Part shown: positions 30,832 to 40,192 of the stretch, piece by piece
Layout: the number at the start of each line of letters is the position of its first letter
Numbering within the stretch: position 1 is the first letter of the stretch
Assembly: GCF_027947535.2 (NCBI RefSeq)
Contig: NZ_JAAGKO020000020.1
Location: 62,001 to 126,000 of the forward strand
From: Streptantibioticus silvisoli
GTDB taxonomy: Bacteria; Actinomycetota; Actinomycetes; Streptomycetales; Streptomycetaceae
Direction of reading: 5' to 3'
DNA length: 64,000 bases
Notes under the pieces: model-generated
Told to the model about the DNA's origin: nothing
The model's database searches: none
The model's input: the letters and a program-made list of their open reading frames with translations, nothing else
Made by a program: the position numbers and the translations under genes

Positions 30832-31701
30832 CTACGGCGTCGGGGCGCCGAACGCGTACACCGCGAAGTCGGCGACGGGGACGTAACCGATGCGCAGGTA
30901 GAGGCCGTTGCTGGTGGGGTTGGCCAGGTCGGCGAAGAGCAGGACCTCCCGGGCGCCCGCGGCCAGCGCGGCCCGGCTCACCTCGGCCGTCGCGGCGCCC
31001 GCGTACCCGCGCCCGCGCAGGGGGGCCGGGGTGTAGACGGGAGCCACCCGGATCTGGCCGGCGACGAGGGGGGTCGTGCCCGCCATGGAGACGGGGGTGC
31101 CGTCCGGCGCCTCCCAGTAGGTGACGCGCCCGGAGGCGATCCGCGAGGCGGCCCAGGAGCGGGCGTCCGCGGGGGCGGGCTCGCCGGTGGCGGCGGCGAA
31201 CTCGCCGGCCCAGGCCATGAGGTGCTCCTCGTCCCGCTCCCCCGCGACCCGGGCCCGGCCCGCCGGCGCCGGCGCCGGCGGGGTGAGCGTGCCGAGGCGG
31301 TACAGGCGCAACTGCTCCCGCAGCGCCGGGGCCGCGCCGGAGTGCCGCTGCCACGCCGCGGCGAAGGCGTCGGCGGTCTCGCGGTCCGCGTTGACGCCGG
31401 GGACGGCGCGGCCGAGGCCGACGAGCCGGGCGGCGAGCGCGTCGGCGTCGCCGGGGGTGAGCGGGGTGACGACGAGGGGGAAGGGCAGGGTGCGGAAGAG
31501 AGCCGCGCGGACCTCGCCAGCCCGCTCCAGCCAGCCGAAGACGGGGGCTTCGGGCCCGTAGACGCCCGGGCCTTCCGCCCGCAGGGCCTCGGTCACCGTC
31601 AGGGGGACGGTGTGCAGGGCGGGGCGCGAGCGCAGGAAGTCCCCGGCGCGGGCGAGGAAGGTGTCGACGTCGTCCGTGAGGTGCCAGTCGTTCGGGCGCA
31701 T
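30832..31701 (-). CDS. GNAT-family N-acetyltransferase
   Basis: 289 residues from the ATG at 31701. The C-terminal half is a GNAT domain: PVSMAGTTPLVAGQIRVAPV (beta-4 strand region), then PLRGRGYAGAATAEVSRAAL, the acetyl-CoA pyrophosphate-binding motif A, then EVLLFADLANPTSNGLYLRIGYVP. The N-terminal half is a weaker, possibly duplicated fold that contains FGWLERAGEVRAALF. Proteins of this size and layout in actinomycetes acetylate unknown small molecules or protein N termini; the substrate cannot be predicted. It converges on the TetR gene and stands 256 nt beyond the end of the NLR-like operon. Confidence 0.8.
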   Translation of the reverse strand: MRPNDWHLTDDVDTFLARAGDFLRSRPALHTVPLTVTEALRAEGPGVYGPEAPVFGWLERAGEVRAALFRTLPFPLVVTPLTPGDADALAARLVGLGRAVPGVNADRETADAFAAAWQRHSGAAPALREQLRLYRLGTLTPPAPAPAGRARVAGERDEEHLMAWAGEFAAATGEPAPADARSWAASRIASGRVTYWEAPDGTPVSMAGTTPLVAGQIRVAPVYTPAPLRGRGYAGAATAEVSRAALAAGAREVLLFADLANPTSNGLYLRIGYVPVADFAVYAFGAPTP

Positions 31702-31957
31702 GCTTCAGGATTCCTCATGCGGCGGGCGCCCACCCCCGGTTTTCCGCGGGCCCGCGCTCCGCGGCCGGTACGACCGGTTCGACGACCTGGGGGTGTCGCG
31801 GCCGCCTCCCGGGTGGGCGGGCCCGGGCCTGCGGTGAACGGCGGCCGCGTCGCCGTCCACCGCAGCCCGCGGCCACGGCCCGGTCCACTCGGAGGACCGG
31901 GCCTGCGCGGGCCGCCGGACACTCCCGTCGCGCAGCCCGCTCCAGCAGAGCGCGGGG

Positions 31958-34900
31958 CTAGAACTCCTGTGACATGAACATCCGGGCGACGTCGGGAACC
32001 AGGGCGTCGAGCTCTCCGGCCTCGAAGCGGCAGCCGCCCACCGCGTACCAGAATGCGCCCTGGAGGTCATGGACTTTGTAGCGGCCCTGCGGTGACACAG
32101 CGGCCCAGCCTTTCCCCTGGCCGATCAGGGTCACCTTCAGGATGGGTGCGGACGGGTCCGTCGTGTCCCAGATCCGGACGACTCCGTCGTAGCCGCCGCT
32201 GGCCAGCAGGCCGCCGTCGGGGCTGAACGTGATCGCGGAGACCTTGCCCAGGTGCGCGTCGAGGGCGGTCAGCTTGCGACCCGCCACGGAGTCCCACACG
32301 TGGATCCGGGCGTCGTCACCGGCGCAGGCGACGACGTCGAGCGTCGGATGGTGTGCGACGGCCCAGAGCCGGCCGCCGTGGCCGGTGAGCGTCCGGAGCA
32401 GGCGCCAGCCGTCCCGGGACCAGATCCGGAGGGTACCGTCCCAGCCCCCGCTGGCCAGCAGCGTCCCGTCGTGGTTGAACCCGACGCCGTACACCCGGTC
32501 GGTGTGTCCTTCGAGCGTCTGCGTGCAGACTCCCTCGCCCACCGACCAGATACGCACCTTCCCGTCGTCGCAGCCGGTGGCCAGCAGATCGTTCTGGGGA
32601 GCGAACGCAATCGACCTGACCCGGCCCTTGTGCGGTTGGAGGTTGTGGTTCTGGGCGCCGGTGCGGTGGTTCCAAAGGCTGACGGAGTCGTCGTCGTTGG
32701 CGGTCGCGACGACCTCACCGTTCGGGCTGAACGCCTCGGCCCAGACGCTGACCGTCTTGAGTTTGAGTTCGCGCTCGATCTGCCCGGTCTCGGCGTTGAA
32801 CCGCTGGGCGCCGCCGTCGTTGGTGCCCGTCACCACCGTGTCGGCGACCGGGCTGAAGACCGCGGACACCAGTTGGTTCGCCCGGCCGGACAGGCAGTGG
32901 AGCTGTTTCCCGGTCCTGGAGTTCCAGATCCGGACGAGACCGTCCTTGCCGGCCACGGCCACCATGCCGCCCGTCCCGTTGAAGCTGAGCGTGCTGATCT
33001 GCCGGCCGTGGCCGCGGATCTCGGCGGTGCACTGGCCGGTGCCCACGTTCCACAGGCGGACGCTCTCGTCGTTGCTCGCCGTGGCGATCTCCTGGTCGTC
33101 GTTGCGGAAGACCGGCGGCCAGACCGATGACACGTGCCCGGCGAGGCCCACCAGGGGGCGGATCGACGCCGCACCGTCGGCCGCGTCCAGCGACCAGACC
33201 TGGCAGCCCCCGTCGCTGTCGCTGCTCACCATCAGCTTGCCCTTGTGGCTGAACCGCACCTGGTAGACCACCTTCTTCTGGTGGTGGGGAAGCGACTTCA
33301 GGAGGCGTCCGCTGCGGACGTCCCACAGGTTGATCAGGCCGGAGGTGTCACCCGAGGCGAGCAGCCATCCGTTCGAGTGCAGGTCGATCGTGTAGACCGC
33401 CTGCTCATGTCCGGTGAGGGTCGACACGGGCGTGCCGTCCGAGACCCGCCACACCTGGATGACCCCGGCATCGTCGCTGGCCGCGAGCAGTCCGCCTCTG
33501 GCGGAGATCGCGACGCGGTAGACGTTCCGGTCGGCCGGGTGCTTCCACAGCAGTCGCCCGGTCGAGACGTCGAACACGCGCACCATGGCGTCCGAACCGC
33601 CGACGGCGAGCAACTGGTCGTCGGAGCTGAACGCCGCCGTCCACACCGTCCCCGGCAGATCCTCGATCTTCCACGTCAACTCGCCGGTGGCGGCGTCGAG
33701 GAGGAAAACGGCGCCGGTCCGGTCGCCGACCACCACCGCGTTGCTCCGGTGATCGACCGTCAGCGGCCACGCCCAGTCGGTCAGCCCCCCGTACTGCCAG
33801 ATCTCCGCGCCGGTCAAGGCGTTCCAGCAACGGACCGTCCGGTCGGCCGAAACCGACACGAAGCGCGCGTCCGACAGCGCGGCGACGCCGTAGACGCGGT
33901 CCCGGTGTCCGACCAGCGTACGGATGATCCGGACGCCGACCACGTCGTGGACCAGCACGCCTCCGTCGTCGCAGCCGATCGCGAGCAGGTCCCCCTCTTC
34001 GCTGTAGGCGAGGTTCTGCGGCAGCCGGCCGAACTTGATGTCGAACCCGTACGGGACGCTCACCACGGACGGCATCAGCTGGACGTCGATCGGGTCGCGG
34101 GGAATGACCGATGCCTGACGCAACTCCGGTGCCGTCCGCAGAGGTTCGTCGCCGACTGCGGCCACGACGGCGGCCCTGTACCAGTCGCCGTGCTCGATCA
34201 TCACGTCGGTGAGGTCGGCTCCGACCAGCCGCGTGCGCCGCATCGACGCACGGCGCAGGTTCGCGCCGTTGAGCAGGGAACGGTCGAGTCGGCTGCCGTC
34301 GAGCGACGCGCCACTCAGGTCCGCGCCGGTGAGATTCGAGTCCTGCAGTAAGGCGTCGACGATCCGCGCGCCGGCGAGTTTGATGGCCGGAAGTTCGCGG
34401 TTCGACCAGTCGACACCGCTCAGGTCCGTGCGTTCCAGCACCCGGGTGGACGGTGCGTTCAGCCGGCCGAGCATCCGTTTGGCGTTGTCCTGCGCCAAAG
34501 TGTCGTTGCCGACGTTCCCCTCCGCCCACGCCGTGCACTTGTCGCTCTGCGCGAGATCGCACAGGAAGTCTATGGTCAGCTGGGTGAGTAGCCGTTGCGC
34601 GAGCAGCGCCGGGTTGTCCTCACCGCCGTCGAGTCGCCGCGCGATCTCCTGTGCGATCAGCCACTCCATCACCGATGTGTGGATGAAGCCGAACAGGTCG
34701 GCCTCGGTGCGGACGAGCAGGGTCCCGGATCCGATCGCCTGGGTGGCCTCGTCGGTGCTCATCGCGGCCTCGGCGATGCTGTCCAGGGTGGCGGCGATCT
34801 CCGCGATGTCGGGCGGGCTCAGCAGTTCCTCGCCCGACTCCCACAGACGGATCGCCAACTGGGTCACGGCGAACCACATCTGGTCGATGGTGAGGCCGCG

Positions 34901-37546
34901 GGTGCGGGTGGTGTTGTTGTTGGCCTGTCGCTGTTCTTCATGGGCCAGCCATGCGGTGAGGATCTCCTTGTAGAGTCCGGCGGCCGAAAGTACCCGGCCT
35001 TCGTCCGCCACCTCGCGCAGCCGCCCCAGGTCCAGCTGGGCGATGAAGCTGAGCATCCGGGGGTTCTGGGCGAGGGTCGTGAGGTTGTCGACGCCTCGCA
35101 GGAGCCGCAGCCGTTCGTCGGCCTTCTGGGCGTCGTGGCCGAAGTGGTTGAACAGGTAGGTCCGGATGTCCGCGTCGGTGAACCGCTGGATGCTGAAGAC
35201 CCGCTGTTGCGGCAGCCGGCCGACCCGTTCGCCCAGGGCGGTGAACACCTGCTCCTGGGACTGGAAGTGCTGGCTCCGGCTGGTGAGCACGATCTTCGCC
35301 TTGCCGACGGCGGCGTTCAGCACCATGTCGAGTCGGTCGGCCGCCCGCTCGTAGGTGGTACGGGTCAGCAACTCGTCGAAGCCGTCGAACAGCAGCAGGA
35401 TGCGCCCTTCGCGCAGCATGTAGTCGAAGGCGGCGAGGTCGACCTTGCGCTCCCCCCGCTCCGCCAGGTGACTGGCGATGAGCTCCTCGATCGAGTGGTC
35501 CTTTTCGAGTTTGCGCATCTCGATCAGCATCGGGATCACGTCGGGCAGTTCGTCGGGCGCCCGCCGGGCCAGCTCGCGCATCGAGAACGTCTTGCCGCTG
35601 CCGAAGTCGGCCAGCAGCAGGACGAACTGCCCCTCGTCGCTCCTGAGGGTCTCCAGGACTTCGGCGACGAGGTCGTCGCCGGCCGGCTGGTCGGCCCGGC
35701 CCACCACCGAGAACCGCTGGGGCACGTAGAGCCCGGGCGGGTACACCCTGTTGTCGAGGAGGCCGGCGGTCTGCTTCGCGACGTAGTCCCGCAGGTCGAG
35801 CAGCCCCTGGAACTCGATGAGGCTGCGTACCTCGACCATCCCGGACCGCGCACGGGCGAACACGTCGTCCGGGGGGCGGTCACCGGTGTAGATCAGCTCG
35901 ACCTGCCCCTCCTGCTCCGCTGCGATCCGCAGCGCGTGGTCGACGTCGTCGAGCGCAGGCGTACCGGCGTGCGGTACCAGACACGTCCGGACGACCACCC
36001 GGTCGACCGCGTAGGTGATGTTGAGGTAGGGCGGGCTCTGGTCGATCAACCGGATGCGGGGGTTCGTGTAGCGGACCTCGCACGCCTCCCGCAGACGCTG
36101 GAGGAGGCTTGTCGTGGGATCGGTCGTGATCCGGGGATCGTCGGCCAGCCGCGCCTCCCGGTCCTCGCCGAAGGCCGCGTCCGCGTCCTGCCAGCCGCAC
36201 CGGACCCGGAACGGGGGCTGCGACGGTCCCCAGCGGGTGTACCCGTCCGGGGTCACCGTGACGATCTCCGCCCGGCCGGCGTCCGGCAGGGACAAGGCCG
36301 GGACCTGGGGGGACTCCACGTCGATGCGGCCGCCGTGGAGCAGCAGGTTCAGGTGCCCGGTGAGGTCCGTCCGGAAGTCCTCGGCGTTGTCGAGCTGATC
36401 GACGACCGGCGCGTGGGCCATCACGCCGATCCGCAGCCAGCCGAGCCGCTCCTGGTCGCGCAGCCACGGGCTGAACGCGTTGGTCTGCTCGTCGCCGATG
36501 CAGCCGCGCCGGCCGTTCTCGCGGGTGGTCATGGCGTACGTGGTGTTGAAGCCGGCCACCGCGATCCGCAGATCGGGGACGGTGAACTTCGTCCACGGCG
36601 CGCCGGCTCCGAAGTAGGTGCCGTTCATGCCCTCGTAGAAGGCGTTGAACAGCGCCTCGAAGCGTTTCCACTTGCGGTGGTAGGGAGGGATCGTCGGTAC
36701 GCCTTCGTCCTCGCACTCGATGAAGTACGTTTCCAACTGCTTCATACTCACGTCGCCGGGACCGGGCACGATGACGACCCGGTCGGGCCGCAGGTCCAGT
36801 CCGGTCCGGAGTTCGTGGATGAACTCGGCGGCCCGTTTGAAGTCGTGCTTGGCGGCGTCCGCGGTCAGCCCGCCCGGAATGACCAGCAGGACGGGCGGGG
36901 GGGCTCCGGCGTCCTCCATCCTGCGGACCTGGCCGACGATCCGGGTCGGGGTGACGGCGACGTCCCGTCCGAAGGACGGACCGGCCACGTGCAGGATGCT
37001 CACCGGGCCCTCGACGCGAGGTGCCCGGTCGAGCGGAAACATCGGCATGGTCATCGGGATCCTTCGGGGTTGGCGTCCTGACGCCGACGCGGGCGTGCGG
37101 GGGAAGGCGGGCGGCGCCTCGGGTCTGATCCGGCCGGCGAGGGCCGCGCGCACGCGCTTCAGCAGGAGTTCCTCGGCGTCCCGCCGATCGAGGACGCCGA
37201 CGAGGTCCAGGTAGGTGATCTGGGCGAGGAGGCCGTCCAGCTCGCAGTCCTCCACCAGGATCGGCAGGAGCCGCCGCTGCGGGTCGTCCGGCGACGAACG
37301 GAATGCGGACTGCCACTCCATCCGGCCGTAGCGGGACTGCAGGTAACGCGGCGACAGCACGGCGATGATCACGGACGACTCGGTGATGCCGCTGTCGATG
37401 CGTTCGATGAAGTTGTCGCTGGGCACGAAGTCCCATGCCTGGAGCATCGTCCGGAAGCCGGCGTTCTCCAGGGTGGCGGCGATCCACACCGCCCACTTCT
37501 CATCGGTGGGGGTGTAGCTGATGAAGAAATCCGGGGGGCCACTCAC
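31958..37546 (-). CDS. NLR-like immune protein: TIR, degenerate metallophosphoesterase, NACHT, pentapeptide repeats, WD40
   Basis: 1862 residues. The GTG at 37546 is chosen because it overlaps the stop of the 67-residue gene (GTGA). Domains: TIR at about 5-150 (PDFFISYTPTDEKWAVW; likely catalytic Glu in GRMEWQSAF); a metallophosphoesterase-like domain at 180-480 whose metal ligands are mostly replaced; a NACHT NTPase with ADFGSGKT (near 649) and LLLFDGFDEL (near 720); pentapeptide repeats at about 1035-1115 (NLTGADLSGASLDGSRLD); and about 15 WD40 repeats at 1175-1800, enough for two propellers. The tail (FWYAVGGCRFEAGELD) is common after bacterial WD40-NACHT chains. Family knowledge: STAND/NACHT proteins sense a ligand through their repeats, oligomerise, and fire an N-terminal effector; TIR effectors consume NAD+ or make cyclic ADP-ribose signals. 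Last gene of a six-gene operon. Confidence 0.85.
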   Translation of the reverse strand: MSGPPDFFISYTPTDEKWAVWIAATLENAGFRTMLQAWDFVPSDNFIERIDSGITESSVIIAVLSPRYLQSRYGRMEWQSAFRSSPDDPQRRLLPILVEDCELDGLLAQITYLDLVGVLDRRDAEELLLKRVRAALAGRIRPEAPPAFPRTPASASGRQPRRIPMTMPMFPLDRAPRVEGPVSILHVAGPSFGRDVAVTPTRIVGQVRRMEDAGAPPPVLLVIPGGLTADAAKHDFKRAAEFIHELRTGLDLRPDRVVIVPGPGDVSMKQLETYFIECEDEGVPTIPPYHRKWKRFEALFNAFYEGMNGTYFGAGAPWTKFTVPDLRIAVAGFNTTYAMTTRENGRRGCIGDEQTNAFSPWLRDQERLGWLRIGVMAHAPVVDQLDNAEDFRTDLTGHLNLLLHGGRIDVESPQVPALSLPDAGRAEIVTVTPDGYTRWGPSQPPFRVRCGWQDADAAFGEDREARLADDPRITTDPTTSLLQRLREACEVRYTNPRIRLIDQSPPYLNITYAVDRVVVRTCLVPHAGTPALDDVDHALRIAAEQEGQVELIYTGDRPPDDVFARARSGMVEVRSLIEFQGLLDLRDYVAKQTAGLLDNRVYPPGLYVPQRFSVVGRADQPAGDDLVAEVLETLRSDEGQFVLLLADFGSGKTFSMRELARRAPDELPDVIPMLIEMRKLEKDHSIEELIASHLAERGERKVDLAAFDYMLREGRILLLFDGFDELLTRTTYERAADRLDMVLNAAVGKAKIVLTSRSQHFQSQEQVFTALGERVGRLPQQRVFSIQRFTDADIRTYLFNHFGHDAQKADERLRLLRGVDNLTTLAQNPRMLSFIAQLDLGRLREVADEGRVLSAAGLYKEILTAWLAHEEQRQANNNTTRTRGLTIDQMWFAVTQLAIRLWESGEELLSPPDIAEIAATLDSIAEAAMSTDEATQAIGSGTLLVRTEADLFGFIHTSVMEWLIAQEIARRLDGGEDNPALLAQRLLTQLTIDFLCDLAQSDKCTAWAEGNVGNDTLAQDNAKRMLGRLNAPSTRVLERTDLSGVDWSNRELPAIKLAGARIVDALLQDSNLTGADLSGASLDGSRLDRSLLNGANLRRASMRRTRLVGADLTDVMIEHGDWYRAAVVAAVGDEPLRTAPELRQASVIPRDPIDVQLMPSVVSVPYGFDIKFGRLPQNLAYSEEGDLLAIGCDDGGVLVHDVVGVRIIRTLVGHRDRVYGVAALSDARFVSVSADRTVRCWNALTGAEIWQYGGLTDWAWPLTVDHRSNAVVVGDRTGAVFLLDAATGELTWKIEDLPGTVWTAAFSSDDQLLAVGGSDAMVRVFDVSTGRLLWKHPADRNVYRVAISARGGLLAASDDAGVIQVWRVSDGTPVSTLTGHEQAVYTIDLHSNGWLLASGDTSGLINLWDVRSGRLLKSLPHHQKKVVYQVRFSHKGKLMVSSDSDGGCQVWSLDAADGAASIRPLVGLAGHVSSVWPPVFRNDDQEIATASNDESVRLWNVGTGQCTAEIRGHGRQISTLSFNGTGGMVAVAGKDGLVRIWNSRTGKQLHCLSGRANQLVSAVFSPVADTVVTGTNDGGAQRFNAETGQIERELKLKTVSVWAEAFSPNGEVVATANDDDSVSLWNHRTGAQNHNLQPHKGRVRSIAFAPQNDLLATGCDDGKVRIWSVGEGVCTQTLEGHTDRVYGVGFNHDGTLLASGGWDGTLRIWSRDGWRLLRTLTGHGGRLWAVAHHPTLDVVACAGDDARIHVWDSVAGRKLTALDAHLGKVSAITFSPDGGLLASGGYDGVVRIWDTTDPSAPILKVTLIGQGKGWAAVSPQGRYKVHDLQGAFWYAVGGCRFEAGELDALVPDVARMFMSQEF

Positions 37547-37746
37547 GCCCTTACGCCCCGGCTCCGGGCGGTACGGCCGGAAGAGCCGCTGCCACCGCCA
37601 CGGGTTCCGTCTCTCCGTTCGAGGCCCTCCGGGCACAGCATCAGATGGTTGTACACATCCGCCTCCCACTGTCGGCCGGTCGTCCCGGGGACCGCGATCC
37701 GCCACCGTCCGACCAGATCTGTCACCGGCACGGGTCCGGTCGTCAT
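37543..37746 (-). CDS. 67-residue protein, translationally coupled on both sides
   Basis: The ATG at 37746 overlaps the stop of the cupin-like gene (ATGA), and its own TGA overlaps the GTG of the NLR-like gene (GTGA). This double 4-nt overlap is the main evidence that the gene is real. The protein begins MTTGPVPVTDLVGRWRIAVP, has a compact middle (WEADVYNHLMLCPEG) and ends in a basic Gly/Arg tail. I do not recognise a family. It could be a small partner or inhibitor of the NLR-like protein, or a short coupling peptide. Confidence 0.6.
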   Translation of the reverse strand: MTTGPVPVTDLVGRWRIAVPGTTGRQWEADVYNHLMLCPEGLERRDGTRGGGSGSSGRTARSRGVRA

Positions 37747-38405
37747 CGCACCACCCCGCCACCGTCGACCAGCCGGTCGCGGACCATCCGCGCGACTGCG
37801 CGGGTGTCGTCGGCGGTACACCGCTGCCTGGTCACAACGTGCGCGCACAGGTCGACCGGGCCCAGCACGCGGTCCGGCAGGTCCTGGGTCTGCGCGAGCA
37901 CGAGCGTCGCGGCCTCGGGGTCGGCCCCGAGGAACGTCTCGTGCAGGACCCCGGTCGGCAGACGGTAGACCTCGCCGCTGCTGATCAGATCCCGCGACAC
38001 CTCCGTGCACGAGACCCGCCGACCGGTCGGCAGGATCTCGTCGCCGTCCGATCTGCTGACGACTTCCAGCAGTTGGTACGTCCCGGCCGTCCCGGCCGGT
38101 GCGACGTCGAAGACCGCGTTGCCGAGCACGCCGTAGAGGACGAAACTCTCCAGGTCCCACGAGTGGGCGTGGATACCGGAAGTGGTCGGACGGCGAGCCG
38201 GGAACCGGCTGGTCCACACATGGATGCAGACCCCCCAGCCGGGCTCGCGCACGAGCGGCAGGCAGAGGAAACCGAGCGGATGCAGGACGGCCGCCAGTTC
38301 GCACCTCCGCGCCACGATGTCGTCCAGGACGCTCACGCATCTGCGAACGAACCCCTGGTGCGACGACGCGGACCACGCGTCGCGGGCGAAGAGGGAGCCC
38401 TGCAT
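37743..38405 (-). CDS. Cupin-like protein
   Basis: 220 residues. The centre (GIHAHSWDLESFVLYGVLGN) has the His-x-His and Glu of a cupin metal site followed by the usual Gly-rich turn. A second strand block (EVYRLPTGVLHETF) supplies the later His. The layout recalls cysteine-dioxygenase-type cupins, though the sequence is too far away to assign a reaction. Its ATG overlaps the stop of the upstream membrane-protein gene (TGATG), and its stop overlaps the next gene by 4 nt, so it is made together with the NLR-like protein. It may bind or modify a small-molecule signal; this is inference from the operon. Confidence 0.65.
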   Translation of the reverse strand: MQGSLFARDAWSASSHQGFVRRCVSVLDDIVARRCELAAVLHPLGFLCLPLVREPGWGVCIHVWTSRFPARRPTTSGIHAHSWDLESFVLYGVLGNAVFDVAPAGTAGTYQLLEVVSRSDGDEILPTGRRVSCTEVSRDLISSGEVYRLPTGVLHETFLGADPEAATLVLAQTQDLPDRVLGPVDLCAHVVTRQRCTADDTRAVARMVRDRLVDGGGVVR

Positions 38406-39460
38406 CAGGGGTTCGCGTTCTCGTGGTGCAGCGCGCGCCTGACGATGTCGGCGATGTCGGCGTCGCCGTAGGCTGCCGGCAGCGGCAGGCGCAGCGTGGT
38501 GAACAAGCGGCGCACCTCGTTGTGGGTGGGGCCGCCGTTGCCGGTGTCGATGGGGACGTCGCGTACGAGCTCCAGATCGACGGGCCGTGCCTCGTCGAAG
38601 CTGATGTCGAGTTCGGTGCGCGCGTATGCGTACAGCTCACGGCCGCTGGGCGCCTTGAGCGCCGGCCGGAGAGGGGGTTCCTGGGTGATGAACAGCGCGT
38701 CGTCGGACAGGTCGTACTGCATGGCCCGGACGGTCCGTGACAGGCCGATCTCCACCCGCAGTCGCGGATAGCGCTTCCGGTACCAGCAACATGCGAGAAC
38801 GGTGGCGAAGCACTCGCGCTCGACCTGCCGGCGGTTCCATAACTCCCCGCTGTTCGCCTGCGACTGGCGGTGGCGCAGGTACCGGCCGCAGGCCACTTCG
38901 TCGGCGGGATCGAGGATTTCCAGGCGTAAGGAAAGGCTGCGGGAGCCGGACCGGGCCTGCTCCACGACCTGCGGCAGAGTGACCGTCCGGAAGTAGGTGC
39001 CGATGCCGCCGCGGAACAGCCAGTTGGGCGCGCCGTCACGCGCGGCGGCCAGCCCGCGCTCGATCTCCTCGCCGTGCAGTACCTGAATCTCCGGGCCCGC
39101 CTCAAGGAAGCCTCTGACGAACTGCAGATCCTCGCTGACGCGCGCCATCGACCGACTGGTCCGCTCGGCGGCCTCGGCGGTCGCCTCGTCGCGGGCGTCG
39201 ATCCGGTCCCGGTCCCGGATCGCCACGATCGCCAGCAGGGCCAGGACACCGAGAATCGCGCTCTCCAGCATGTCCGGCGCAATGGTGGATGCCAGGCCCA
39301 AGATGCTGATGATCACGGCCGCCGCGAGAGTGACTGCCGTATCGATATTGCGTCGTAACCAGGTCCACGACAGCGTTGCCGCACGAGAAATCCGCCCTGG
39401 CGGAGCACCGGTCGTGACCCGCACATTCCCCGGGGTCATGTGAAAAATCATAGCCCTCAC
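38405..39460 (-). CDS. Two-TM membrane protein with cytosolic PLD/DUF5919-like domain
   Basis: 351 residues from a GTG at 39460; ATG codons at 39451 and 39439 are alternatives. Two hydrophobic helices at about 41-60 and 65-82 form a hairpin in the membrane. A charged, probably coiled-coil linker (residues 84-115) leads to a cytosolic domain with WLFRGGIGTYFRTVTLP near 146-162, a signature I associate with DUF5919/PLD-like sensor or effector domains. Two-TM plus cytosolic-domain architectures are common among membrane effectors of bacterial immunity. The stop codon overlaps the next start (TGATG), and the gene lies 21 nt after the 2H phosphoesterase gene. Confidence 0.7.
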   Translation of the reverse strand: MRAMIFHMTPGNVRVTTGAPPGRISRAATLSWTWLRRNIDTAVTLAAAVIISILGLASTIAPDMLESAILGVLALLAIVAIRDRDRIDARDEATAEAAERTSRSMARVSEDLQFVRGFLEAGPEIQVLHGEEIERGLAAARDGAPNWLFRGGIGTYFRTVTLPQVVEQARSGSRSLSLRLEILDPADEVACGRYLRHRQSQANSGELWNRRQVERECFATVLACCWYRKRYPRLRVEIGLSRTVRAMQYDLSDDALFITQEPPLRPALKAPSGRELYAYARTELDISFDEARPVDLELVRDVPIDTGNGGPTHNEVRRLFTTLRLPLPAAYGDADIADIVRRALHHENANP

Positions 39461-39481
39461 GGTCCGACCCGGCGCCAGATC

Positions 39482-40171
39482 TCATCCGATCAGTTGCTTT
39501 CGCGACAAAATTTTCGTACAGGTGCCGTACGGACGCATCGCGGCGACGGCCACCTCCGACACGACATGATCAAGACCGTCGGCGGACACGTCGGACAGGT
39601 CGACCGACTCCCGCCGCATCGCCGGCCATGCCAGAGTCACATGCGGCCGGAACCGGTCGGCGGCCTCCTCGTACACTTCGTCGTACCCGAATCGGGACAG
39701 TTGGCGTACCTGGTCGGGATCCGCGCTCGTCCGGATCAGCGCGGCCACCGAATGTCCGGCCGGATCGGCCGGACGCAGACGGCCACGGCGCAGCGGCTCG
39801 ATCCGGTCGATGACAGCCCGCTGCAACTCGCGCCATTCGGCCGACACCTTGAAGAAGAGTTCAGGCGCGCCCTGGGGGTTGTGGGCGACGTACTCACCGA
39901 TCGCGGCAAAAGGAGCCCGGGCACGGGCGATGTCGGCGAGCGCGGCCACCGCATCGGGAATATCGGCCGTGCCGACCTCCAACATCAACAAGGAAACGTG
40001 CGGTTCGCACACGTCGTGCCGGCCGGCACCCGGAAAGGGCGAACCCAGCGCGAAAGCCGGCTCGATTCCGGCCGCGACCATTCGGCCGCGCAGATTCTCC
40101 CCCAGCCTCAGCGCCTGCTCGCGGACGGGGCCGGGCAGCAGAGTGACGACATCGATGGTCGAGGTACTCAT
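39482..40171 (-). CDS. 2H phosphoesterase superfamily protein (2'-5' RNA ligase-like)
   Basis: 229 residues from an ATG at 40171. It has the two His-x-Ser/Thr motifs that define the superfamily, H58-V-S60 (EPHVSLLMLE) and H177-V-T179 (FRPHVTLAWP), at the usual spacing for a bilobed 2H fold. Members hydrolyse 2',3'-cyclic phosphates, 2'-5' oligonucleotides or cyclic nucleotide signals, or ligate RNA ends. Spacing of 21 nt to both neighbours suggests it belongs to the operon that ends with the TIR-NACHT-WD40 gene. There a phosphodiesterase could degrade an immune signal or damaged RNA ends; that role is inference. Confidence 0.78.
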   Translation of the reverse strand: MSTSTIDVVTLLPGPVREQALRLGENLRGRMVAAGIEPAFALGSPFPGAGRHDVCEPHVSLLMLEVGTADIPDAVAALADIARARAPFAAIGEYVAHNPQGAPELFFKVSAEWRELQRAVIDRIEPLRRGRLRPADPAGHSVAALIRTSADPDQVRQLSRFGYDEVYEEAADRFRPHVTLAWPAMRRESVDLSDVSADGLDHVVSEVAVAAMRPYGTCTKILSRKQLIG

Positions 40172-40192
40172 GGTTCATCCTAGGATTCGGCG

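Noticed and set aside
34595-37081. Long plus-strand open frame of 828 codons
   Set aside because: Shadow of the TIR/NACHT/WD40 gene; the composition is Val/Gly/Arg-rich without any domain.
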